Shown: in pieces, positions 1 through 6,291 of the stretch
Layout of the letters: every line of letters starts with the position of its first letter
Numbering within the stretch: position 1 is the stretch's first letter
DNA from: Thermoleophilia bacterium
Lineage (GTDB): Bacteria > Actinomycetota > Thermoleophilia > Miltoncostaeales > Miltoncostaeaceae
Assembly (NCBI GenBank): GCA_017882555.1
Contig: JADGPH010000085.1
Coordinates: 1-6,291 of the forward strand
Direction: 5' to 3'
Length of the DNA stretch: 6,291 bases
Translations under genes and position numbers: made by a program
Notes under the pieces: model-generated
What the model saw: only the letters and a program-made list of their open reading frames with translations
Database searches by the model: none
What the model was told of the DNA's origin: nothing

Positions 1-28
1 AGGGCCTACCTGTGATCGAGCGGGTGTC
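1..28 (+). other. Probable tail of an upstream operon gene / leader of the DUF499 gene
   Basis: Two plus-strand frames could be the end of an upstream gene. Frame 1 reads R-A-Y-L and stops at TGA 13-15, which would leave a 13-base gap before the ATG at 29. Frame 3 reads GLPVIERVSCR and stops at TGA 36-38, which would overlap the next gene by 10 bases. The sequence is too short to choose between them or to identify a product. Just before the ATG there is only a weak purine-rich stretch (GAGCGGG, 18-24). No promoter can be recognised in so little sequence. Confidence 0.3.
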
Positions 29-3000
29 ATGTCGCTGAAGCCGCTATGGCTGGTCAACACCGCGCGTGAAGACGTTCTTCAGGGCGGTCTTTCGGACAAC
101 CACTTCGCTGCGCAGCTGGACAAGATCGTCCGCGAGCCAGGGAGCTACCCACTCTACGGCGACCCGGAGGACTTCTTCTCGCTCACCTACCCGACGTCAG
201 GTCTCCGGACCTTACTCACGAAGGTCTTCGGCCGGGTGTCGGGGGCGTCTGGGGTGGCTGGCGAGAACGGCGTTTTGCGGAGCGAGACGTCATTCGGTGG
301 CGGCAAGACCCACGGCTTGGTCGCCGTGTATCACCTGGCAAAGGGCGCCAGGCCCGGCAACCTCGCCGACTTCGTGGACAGCAAGCTGCTACCTGCGAAC
401 CCGGTTCGGATCGCAGCAATCGTCGGTGACGCTCTAGACCCCTCGGCAGGTCTAGAGACCAACGGTGTGCGTACGTTCACCATTTGGGGTGAGATGGGAG
501 CGCAGATCGGCCCCGCCGCTGTTGAGGCCCTGGACGCCAACGAGCGGGACCGGACCGCGCCAAGTACACATACGATCCGGGCGGCGCTAGCCGGCCAACC
601 GGCCATCGTGATCATCGATGAGATCGCGCAGCACCTGCGGCAGGCAATCAAGTCCGGCAACGAGGATGTACGCCGGTACGCCGGTGCGATCCCGGTGTTC
701 CTTAAGAACCTGTTTGAAGTAGGTGGCGACCCTACCAATCACGTCTCCGTCGTCGTCACCCTCGCCAGCGCTAAGAACGCATTCGGCAAGGAGTCCAACG
801 AGATTTCCGAGCTCCTGGACGAGACCAGCGAAGCGACCCGAGCCGCCGTCTCCGAAGTACAGGATGTGCTGACCAGGATGGTGCAGCCGGGTGCTGTGAT
901 CACCCCGGCTCAGGACGCCGAGATCGGCGAGATCCTCAAGACACGACTCTTCGAATCCATTGACACCCACGCTGCTGCAGCGGCAGGGGTGGCGTACCGG
1001 GGGCTGTACGAGGGCCTGATCAAGGATCAGGAACAGCTCGCCGGTGGCGCCGAGCACCCGACCAGTTACGCCGCGCTGGTGGAGCGGATGTACCCGTTTC
1101 ACCCTGAACTCGTACGCGTACTGGACAAACGGCTTGGCGCAATCCCGAAGTTCCAGCGTGCCCGCGGTGCGCTGAAACTGCTTGCGGAAGTTGTAGCGCA
1201 CATTTACCGCGACGAAGACTCGAGCCCGGTCATCAACGTCGCGGACATCGACTACTCCGATGAGCCTGTTCGCTACCACCTGACGATGGGGCTCGAACGC
1301 CCGGAGTTCTCCCGGGTCGCCGAGGTCGACCTGGCCGGACCGTCGTCGCATGCCGCATCGGTGGACGCCCGGGTATTCCCTGATCGTGAGCCGTACGCGA
1401 CCCGGGTGTGTCGCACGGTGTTCACGCACAGCCTAGAAATGACGGTCTCGGCCGGAGCGGGCCGCACCGAGTGGATCCTGGGCACGATGCAGCCGGGCGA
1501 CACAACCGCGCTACTCGAGCGGGCACTGGCGGAATCCGAGCGGGTCTGTTGGCACCTTTCCAGCGATGGCGCCCGATGGCGCTTCCATGTCGAGCCCAAC
1601 GTCAACGCAATCCTGGAAGAGGAAAAGGCGAACGTCCAGAACACCAGGGTGGCTCAAATCCTCGACGATCTGGTAGTAAAGGCCTTCCCCAACGACGGAG
1701 GGGCGGCCACCGTGCACTACCCGGCTGGGCCGGCAACTGTCGCTGACACCAGCATTCTGCGGCTGGCAGTGATGCACCCAGACCAGATCACCATGCGGGG
1801 CAAGAACGCTGACGACCCACCAGAATTACTCGTGGACATCCTCGACCACACCGGCCAGAGCCAGGCGCCCCGGAAGTACCGCAATGGTGTGGTCTTCGTT
1901 GTCGCCGACGACGACCATTACGAGACCCTCAAAGACAAGGTGCGCGCGCTGATCGCTGCGGACACGATAGCCGGAGACCCACAGCGTATGACCCAGTTCT
2001 CCGCCGATGTGCAGAAGAAGATCGAGTCGTACCAGAAGAACACCCGCTTGGAAGGACGAGTGGCAATCACTCGGTGTTTCAAACACATTTACATGCCCGT
2101 GAACGACAGGTCCCACCACCATCTGCGGCACTTGGACCTGCCCGCCCAGCAGCAGGGCGACACCAAGTCCGCCACCAGCGTCGTCCTCCAACTGCTGGAA
2201 GACGAAGGCAAGATCCGGAAGGACAAGCTCTCCTACGAGTGGCTCAAGAGCAAGGCTTGGCCACCCATCAAGGTGTCCATAAGCACCTCGGAGCTGGCCG
2301 ACTGGTTCTGGATCGACCACGGATCGCCGATCATCCGCAACCCCGCCCTGATTCGCGACGCAATCGTCGACGGGATCAAGAACGACGACTGGGTGTACTA
2401 CGACGCCGCGATGGGGAAAGCCTGGACCGGGACGTCCATGGCCGGGATGAGCGTTGAGTTCCGGGCAGACACCGACCTGATGCAACTCGGCGAGGCCATC
2501 AAGCGTGGCCTGCTGGTTCGCAAGCCCACCGTAGGCGACCTCAAGGGCCTGCCGACCACGAACGTAACCAACGGCAGCGGCGTACGCGCCCATCTGGAAG
2601 CCAAGTGCGGTGGCGAGCCCAGCAAGGGCGACGTCCTTGAGGTGCTGGCGACCGAGGTGTCCAACCGGAACTACCAATCGTGGGTCGTCACGGACACCGA
2701 ACCCGCGGAAGGCGTCACAGCCCTCACGCCAACCCAGATCCGGGATAAGGGCCTCGACGGACTAAACGTCATGCAAAGGGCGGTTGCCGACTCCCTCGGC
2801 GTCAGAGCTCCGACCAGAACCACAACGAAGAAGTTACTGACCGCAAGCGGCTCATCCGGGCCCGCGCTCACCCAAATTGTAGCCAAAACTGCCGACCTCA
2901 CAGGGCGGCGCATCGCAAGGCTCACAATCCAGGCCACTGCTGACGACGTCAAGGGCTCACAGGACATCGACCTCCTCGTGTCCTCGCTCGGCATGCTGCA

Positions 3001-3283
3001 ACGACATGACATCACCGTCCACACCGACCTCGCCGCCGAATTCATTCAGATCGACGGTGGAATATCCGTCGATGCGCAGGCAGCCCGAAAGGCCTACCAG
3101 ACCCTTAACACGACGCTGTCCAAGGTCCTGGCCGCGGCGTCGAAAGTCTCCGGCACTGTGCGACTGGACATCCGCTTCACCGAACCAGTCGCCTCCGATG
3201 ACCCCGCCTTCACCCAACTCGTCACCGTGTTCAAAACGTTGAACCTCACCGAGACCACAGTCACTGCGGAGATGGCCTCATGA
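29..3283 (+). CDS. DUF499-family P-loop ATPase, putative component of a modification-based defence system
   Basis: This encodes a 1084-residue cytoplasmic protein with no signal peptide or membrane segment. The N-terminus has the usual DUF499 opening (DPEDFF and LTYPTSGL at residues 45-59), then a glycine-rich Walker A, SFGGGKTH, at 88-95. Walker B is IVIIDE at 193-198, a sensor-1-like strand VVVTLAS lies at 241-247, and FQRARGALKLLAE at 375-387 resembles the conserved arginine-containing helix of the family. Further family-like segments are the CWHL...RFHVEPNVN region (507-526) and an ELADWF...IIRNPALIRDAI region (755-779). All ATPase residues look intact, and the length is normal for the family. 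ATG 29 is the only start codon in this frame inside the window; the nine upstream in-frame codons contain no alternative. The gene overlaps the next by ATGA. Three TTA codons occur (L62, L600, L936). ATP hydrolysis is strongly expected. The substrate is unknown; distant kinship with BREX BrxC/PglY ATPases is recalled family knowledge, not shown here. Confidence 0.92.
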   Translation: MSLKPLWLVNTAREDVLQGGLSDNHFAAQLDKIVREPGSYPLYGDPEDFFSLTYPTSGLRTLLTKVFGRVSGASGVAGENGVLRSETSFGGGKTHGLVAVYHLAKGARPGNLADFVDSKLLPANPVRIAAIVGDALDPSAGLETNGVRTFTIWGEMGAQIGPAAVEALDANERDRTAPSTHTIRAALAGQPAIVIIDEIAQHLRQAIKSGNEDVRRYAGAIPVFLKNLFEVGGDPTNHVSVVVTLASAKNAFGKESNEISELLDETSEATRAAVSEVQDVLTRMVQPGAVITPAQDAEIGEILKTRLFESIDTHAAAAAGVAYRGLYEGLIKDQEQLAGGAEHPTSYAALVERMYPFHPELVRVLDKRLGAIPKFQRARGALKLLAEVVAHIYRDEDSSPVINVADIDYSDEPVRYHLTMGLERPEFSRVAEVDLAGPSSHAASVDARVFPDREPYATRVCRTVFTHSLEMTVSAGAGRTEWILGTMQPGDTTALLERALAESERVCWHLSSDGARWRFHVEPNVNAILEEEKANVQNTRVAQILDDLVVKAFPNDGGAATVHYPAGPATVADTSILRLAVMHPDQITMRGKNADDPPELLVDILDHTGQSQAPRKYRNGVVFVVADDDHYETLKDKVRALIAADTIAGDPQRMTQFSADVQKKIESYQKNTRLEGRVAITRCFKHIYMPVNDRSHHHLRHLDLPAQQQGDTKSATSVVLQLLEDEGKIRKDKLSYEWLKSKAWPPIKVSISTSELADWFWIDHGSPIIRNPALIRDAIVDGIKNDDWVYYDAAMGKAWTGTSMAGMSVEFRADTDLMQLGEAIKRGLLVRKPTVGDLKGLPTTNVTNGSGVRAHLEAKCGGEPSKGDVLEVLATEVSNRNYQSWVVTDTEPAEGVTALTPTQIRDKGLDGLNVMQRAVADSLGVRAPTRTTTKKLLTASGSSGPALTQIVAKTADLTGRRIARLTIQATADDVKGSQDIDLLVSSLGMLQRHDITVHTDLAAEFIQIDGGISVDAQAARKAYQTLNTTLSKVLAAASKVSGTVRLDIRFTEPVASDDPAFTQLVTVFKTLNLTETTVTAEMAS
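432..457. repeat. 9-bp perfect inverted repeat inside the DUF499 gene
   Basis: CTCTAGACC (432-440) is matched by its exact reverse complement GGTCTAGAG (449-457) across an 8-base loop (441-448). Both arms contain TCTAGA. The repeat falls in codons for residues about 135-143, between Walker A and Walker B. It could form an mRNA hairpin or be a protein-binding site, or be chance. There is no following T tract, so it is not an intrinsic terminator. Confidence 0.5.
3268..3271 (+). promoter_or_regulatory. Ribosome binding site for the small DUF7680-like gene
   Basis: GGAG lies 8 bases before ATG 3280, inside the last codons of the ATPase gene. It supports the ATGA-overlap start over the in-frame ATG at 3298 (Met7), and it implies translational coupling. 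Confidence 0.7.
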
Positions 3284-3756
3284 CGCAGGTCCGAGCGATG
3301 GGACGCACGCCCGAACCGGTCCGCACCTTCCGCCTGACCGTTCGGCCTGCGAATGGCGATGCCTTTGGCATCGATTTGGACGAGACCTACACCAACGGAT
3401 CCGCTACCCCTCACACTCGCGTGTTAGCCGCAACTCCCGCCCAGGTCGCGAGAGTTCTCGACGCCGTCCTCGGCGCCGTGCGCGCCAGCGCCCAAGCCCC
3501 GGGTGTCTTGGCGGTCAGCCACGGAATGCCCATCTCGATCGAAGAGGTGGCGGGGGTCCGGCTGGCCCTCACCCTGCTTTCGACTCAACCGGTCACCCGC
3601 AATGACCGGATCCGCGCGGTCGTCGCCGGCGTCGACACGATGAGCGTCGAGGAGTCCTACTACTGGTACGCCAAATGTGTCGGTCCCGACGCAGCCAGGG
3701 CACGCAAAGCCCTGCGCATCTTGCTCGCCGACGACCGACCTCAGGAGATCTCATGA
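3280..3756 (+). CDS. Small conserved protein, DUF7680-like, between ATPase and methyltransferase
   Basis: This encodes 158 residues, soluble, with no membrane segment, no zinc-binding cysteine pairs and no recognisable catalytic motif. A short N-terminal strand (FRLTVR, 17-22) is followed by a predicted helix at about 53-70. Next come EEVAGVRLALTLL (88-100), DRIRAVVAGVDTMSVEESYYWYAK (109-132, in which the MSxEExYYWxxK pattern is distinctive), and a C-terminal helix ARKALRILLADD (141-152). The GVRLAL, YYW and RALRILL-like elements match what I remember of the DUF7680 family, which sits in operons with DUF499 and DUF1156 genes. That assignment is from memory and moderate. The gene overlaps both neighbours by ATGA, so it should be made in step with them, and a structural or adaptor role in a complex is plausible. 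One TTA codon (L49). Function is unknown; the ORF itself is secure from context, RBS and coding character. Confidence 0.85.
   Translation: MTQVRAMGRTPEPVRTFRLTVRPANGDAFGIDLDETYTNGSATPHTRVLAATPAQVARVLDAVLGAVRASAQAPGVLAVSHGMPISIEEVAGVRLALTLLSTQPVTRNDRIRAVVAGVDTMSVEESYYWYAKCVGPDAARARKALRILLADDRPQEIS
3357..3373. repeat. Short hairpin-capable inverted repeat in the small gene
   Basis: CGATGCC (3357-3363) and GGCATCG (3367-3373) are perfect reverse complements around a TTT loop. The stem is 7 bp with a 3-base loop, and it lies about 75 bases after the start codon. It could form a compact mRNA hairpin. One or two such matches are expected by chance in a window of this length. Confidence 0.3.
3743..3747 (+). 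promoter_or_regulatory. Ribosome binding site for the DUF1156 methyltransferase gene
   Basis: A full AGGAG lies 5 bases before ATG 3753, inside the final codons of the small gene. It fixes the methyltransferase start at the ATGA overlap and indicates coupled translation. Confidence 0.8.
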
Positions 3757-6291
3757 CCGCCAACCCGCCAACCCGTCCACGAGTATTGATTGAGGACTGG
3801 CTGCCCATCGCCGAACTCGGCATAGAGTCCCGCCGCGAGCGTGGCGCTGCCAGCGCACTCCCGCCCCTGTCGTTCCTGCATGTGTGGTGGGCCAGACGCC
3901 CCCTAGTCGCGTCCGCGGCGGTCGTGCTCGGTGGACTGCTTCCCGCGTGGTCCAACGAGCTCGCAGCAGCGTTCCCAGACGCCAAGGAGCTTCGCAGTGA
4001 TAGCGAGTACCGGAGATGGCTGCTGCACTTGATTGGCATCTGGGGCGATCCGGTCACCGCGCGACGAATGATCGATGCCGCCAATGCCATTGGAGCAAAG
4101 CTAGAGGGAAACGGATACGGATACAGACAGGCATTCCGAAACCACATCAGCCAAGATAGCGTTGACCTTCTACACGCAGTGCTCCGCCACACTTGGGGGG
4201 CAGGCGCGCTACCGCTCGTCGGTGACCCGACCGCCGGTGGAGGTGGCATCCCCTTCGCGGCGACACGACTTGGTATCCCCGTATATGCAAACGATCTGAA
4301 CGGCGTCGCGGCGGCTGTACTGAGGGCCGGCGTCGAGATCCCAGCCGAATGCGGTGCCAATCTGTTGCCACACCTCCAGAAATGGGGCGGCGAATTGGTC
4401 GCTCGGGTCAAAGAACGTATGCGGCCTTACTTCCCCCTTCAAGGGGGAGAGAGCGTGATCGCCTACATCTGGGCGAACGCCGTAAGCTGTCCTCGCACGG
4501 GCCGGTTGGTACCGCTCCTCACCGACAAATGGCTCCGCAAGACAGCGGGTAAGGAAGCCGCAATCGTGATCCTTATAAGCGATGGGGGGGTTGAGCTATC
4601 TGAACCGCATTTCCGTGTGGTGACGGAAGGCGCTGTGAATCAATCAGAAGCAGCTCAGGGCACGGTAAAACGCGGAAATGGGATCAGCCCGTACGATAAC
4701 CTGGTCATCGACAGCACCTATATCAAGGCAGAGGCCCAAGCAAACCGGATGCGGCAGGTGTTGTACGCCGTCGCTGTCCGAAACGCGGCGGGTGAACGGG
4801 CGTTTCGCGCGCCAACATCGACAGACCTTCAGGCAATTGCGGCCGCCGAGGCCGAGTTCAGCCGGGTGCGCGCAGACTGGGAATCCAGTGGGATACTCCC
4901 AACTGAAGAGTTCCCCGAGGGTAATGACTTGCGCCCTCTCCATTACGGCATGACCAGCTGGATTGACTTCTTTACACCCCGACAAGCGTTGGTGCATGGC
5001 GCCTTCGGCGAGGAATACCATCGATTGGCACCCGAAGTTCTCGACACGCTCGGCAAGGAACTGGGCAACGCAGTGCTGTTTGAGCTGGGACTTATGCAGG
5101 GCAAAGCGCTCAATTGGAACTCGCGACTCTCTTCCTGGAACATCGGCGCCCAGGGCATGCGGAGCGTATTCGATCGCCATGACTTCGCCTTTAAGTGGAC
5201 GTTCGCCGAGTTCGAAGGCGCCACCGCTCTTTACAATTGGTGCCTGAACCAACTGACCGACTCGTACGGTGGGATTGTTGACCTCTTGGAGGGCGCCGGT
5301 ATTGAACCCGGTATAGCCGGGCAAGACTATCCATCGATTGAGCGTTCAGTCCGCGTTACTCAGGGAACAGCGGCAGATATGCCCCTTGAAGCACGCTCAA
5401 TTACGCACATCTGCATGGACCCTCCCTACTACGACAACGTGATGTACGCCGAACTGGCTGACTTTTTCTACGTGTGGGAGAAGCGCACGCTCGGCCTCAT
5501 TGTGCCCGAATACTTCACAGGTCGGCTGTCGGACAGAGACAACGAAGCGGTAGCAAATCCCGCCCGCTTCGCAGCGCTGGGTCGCCGCAAGAACGATCTG
5601 GCATATGTGGACTACGAGGCGAAGATGACCAGCATCTTCACCGAGTGCATGCGGGTTCTCCGCGACGAAGGTGTGCTGTCCGTCATGTTCACCCATAAGC
5701 GGGCCGAAGCTTGGGACACCCTCGGCATGGGCCTGCTCCAAGCGGGATTCACGATCGAGACATCTTGGCCCGTGAACACAGAGTATGAACACGCTCTGCA
5801 TCAGGCAGACAAGAATTCGGCATCATCGACCATCATGTTGGTCTGTCGGAAGCGCGAGGAGCGCGCCACCGGCCTCCACGTCTTCTTGGACGACATCGAG
5901 GCCGATATCCGGGCTGCGGCGAGGGACGCCTTGGAAAGATTCCAGCGGGCGGGTATCGCTGGGGTCGACCTCCTACTTTCCACATACGGCCCCGCCTTAT
6001 CGGTGATCTCCCAGCATTGGCCCGTGTACTCCACCGCGGCGGACTTCGACGGACGTGCCCGTCTTCTCCGCCCAGAGGAGGCGTTGGACATCGCCCGAGA
6101 GGAGGTCGTCCGTTTGCAGCGCAGCCGCCTGGTTGGGCGGGATGTCCAGGTCGACTCATATACGGACTTTGCCATGATCGCCTGGGAGACGTTCAAGGCA
6201 GCTGAGTTCCCATACGACCCTGCCCGCCAGTTGGCATTGGCAGTGGGAGGCTTGGACATGGACGAGCTCGCGCGTGGCAAGGTGATCGAGA
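3753..6291 (+). CDS. DUF1156 (COG1743-like) adenine-specific DNA methyltransferase, C-terminus cut by window edge
   Basis: An uninterrupted frame of 846 codons runs from the ATGA overlap to the window end without a stop. Family hallmarks appear in order. The DUF1156 N-terminus is IEDWLPIAELGIESRRERG (13-31) with FLHVWWARRPL (41-51). The SAM-binding motif I is DPTAGGGGIP (158-167), and ANDLN (179-183) follows. YGMTSWIDFFTPRQ lies at 398-411 and NSRLSSWN...FDRHDFAFKW at 456-482. The catalytic motif IV is DPPYYDNVMYAELADFFYVW (556-575). Distal family segments are MFTHKRAEAW (645-654) and SWPVNTE...KNSASSTIMLVCRKR (671-701). The predicted reaction is SAM-dependent methylation of adenine N6 in DNA. 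Motif I comes before DPPY with about 390 residues between them, an alpha-like order with a large insert that may hold target recognition. COG1743 enzymes usually have a zinc ribbon, but here only Cys246 remains in CPRTG and no CxxC occurs anywhere. Relatives are commonly around 900-1000 residues, so perhaps 50-150 are missing. One TTA codon (L749). Confidence 0.93.
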   Translation, partial: MTANPPTRPRVLIEDWLPIAELGIESRRERGAASALPPLSFLHVWWARRPLVASAAVVLGGLLPAWSNELAAAFPDAKELRSDSEYRRWLLHLIGIWGDPVTARRMIDAANAIGAKLEGNGYGYRQAFRNHISQDSVDLLHAVLRHTWGAGALPLVGDPTAGGGGIPFAATRLGIPVYANDLNGVAAAVLRAGVEIPAECGANLLPHLQKWGGELVARVKERMRPYFPLQGGESVIAYIWANAVSCPRTGRLVPLLTDKWLRKTAGKEAAIVILISDGGVELSEPHFRVVTEGAVNQSEAAQGTVKRGNGISPYDNLVIDSTYIKAEAQANRMRQVLYAVAVRNAAGERAFRAPTSTDLQAIAAAEAEFSRVRADWESSGILPTEEFPEGNDLRPLHYGMTSWIDFFTPRQALVHGAFGEEYHRLAPEVLDTLGKELGNAVLFELGLMQGKALNWNSRLSSWNIGAQGMRSVFDRHDFAFKWTFAEFEGATALYNWCLNQLTDSYGGIVDLLEGAGIEPGIAGQDYPSIERSVRVTQGTAADMPLEARSITHICMDPPYYDNVMYAELADFFYVWEKRTLGLIVPEYFTGRLSDRDNEAVANPARFAALGRRKNDLAYVDYEAKMTSIFTECMRVLRDEGVLSVMFTHKRAEAWDTLGMGLLQAGFTIETSWPVNTEYEHALHQADKNSASSTIMLVCRKREERATGLHVFLDDIEADIRAAARDALERFQRAGIAGVDLLLSTYGPALSVISQHWPVYSTAADFDGRARLLRPEEALDIAREEVVRLQRSRLVGRDVQVDSYTDFAMIAWETFKAAEFPYDPARQLALAVGGLDMDELARGKVIE
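4432..4448. repeat. C/G-tract inverted repeat inside the methyltransferase gene
   Basis: TCCCCCTT (4432-4439), one C, then AAGGGGGA (4441-4448) form a perfect inverted repeat. As RNA it would fold as a 6-bp TCCCCC/GGGGGA stem with a TTCAA loop. No T run follows, so it does not look like a terminator. It encodes YFPLQGGES around residues 226-234 and may be incidental. Confidence 0.4.

Noticed and set aside
1112..1121. 10-base palindrome GTACGCGTAC in the ATPase gene
   Set aside because: Several 10-base palindromes are expected by chance in 6.3 kb, and it has no spacer or context suggesting a site.
587..1429. Minus-strand open frame of 280 codons opposite the ATPase gene
   Set aside because: It lies wholly antisense to conserved DUF499 sequence, and its translation shows no recognisable domain. 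Long antisense frames are common in GC-rich genes.
1565..1582. Direct repeat GATGGCGC twice, 10 bases apart
   Set aside because: It is short, inside coding sequence for SDGARWRF, and not in multiples that would suggest a tandem array or CRISPR.
2074..2457. Plus-strand off-frame ORF of 127 codons inside the ATPase gene
   Set aside because: It is an arginine-rich shifted-frame translation with no motif or ribosome binding site, fully contained in a well-supported gene.
1826..2677. Minus-strand open frame of 283 codons opposite the ATPase C-terminal half
   Set aside because: Its composition is rich in V, G, H and L with no motif, which is typical of the complement of a GC-rich gene. The sense strand carries the family-like sequence.
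3593..4411. Minus-strand open frame of 272 codons across the small gene and methylase start
   Set aside because: It runs antisense across a junction with clear sense-strand RBS, ATGA overlap and conserved DUF1156 motifs. Its product is rich in R, S and A and looks random.
4432..4460. Possible intrinsic terminator at the C/G inverted repeat
   Set aside because: There is no T tract after the stem, and the open reading frame continues through it to conserved catalytic motifs.
4644..5324. Minus-strand open frame of 226 codons in the last third
   Set aside because: It looks tempting only because the true plus-strand gene has no stop in the window. The sense frame has the conserved YGMTSW and NSRLSSWN blocks here.
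5801..6280. Minus-strand open frame of 159 codons near the right edge
   Set aside because: It is antisense to the methylase C-terminal region, which reads through without interruption. The translation is low-complexity R/S-rich.

Overview
The window is a single tightly packed plus-strand operon segment from a high-GC bacterium. Sampled lines run from about 52 to 72 percent GC, most in the low to mid 60s. The GC-rich codon bias, AGGAG-type ribosome binding sites and ATGA stop/start overlaps fit an actinobacterium, but the sequence does not fix genus or species. No rRNA, tRNA, CRISPR array, transposase or integrase is visible.

Layout: (1) 29-3283, a 1084-residue P-loop ATPase of the DUF499 type; (2) 3280-3756, a 158-residue small protein that resembles the DUF7680 family; (3) 3753 to the right edge, the first 846 residues of a DUF1156-type adenine-specific DNA methyltransferase (COG1743-like). 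The third gene has no stop codon in the window, so an ORF finder that demands a stop misses it although it fills the last 40 percent of the sequence. Both junctions are 4-base ATGA overlaps with a good Shine-Dalgarno sequence inside the preceding gene, so the three genes are almost certainly co-transcribed and translationally coupled. The operon probably continues in both directions: the first 28 bases look like the tail of another gene, and the methyltransferase runs off the right end.

Interpretation: a large AAA-like ATPase next to a DNA N6-adenine methyltransferase is the logic of multi-gene, modification-based phage defence, comparable in principle to BREX (BrxC/PglY ATPase with the PglX methylase) and DISARM. 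The methylase would mark host DNA. The ATPase, with the small protein as a possible partner, would act in sensing, remodelling or licensing an effector on unmarked DNA. No nuclease, helicase or PglZ-like gene lies inside the window, so the effector, if there is one, must be encoded in the flanks. The gene family assignments are firm for the two large proteins and moderate for the small one. The defence role is inferred from family and context.

All three genes contain in-frame TTA leucine codons, a possible regulatory link if the host is a streptomycete. There is a 9-bp inverted repeat inside gene 1 and a local GC dip with a seven-G run inside gene 3. There is no intergenic space longer than 28 bases.
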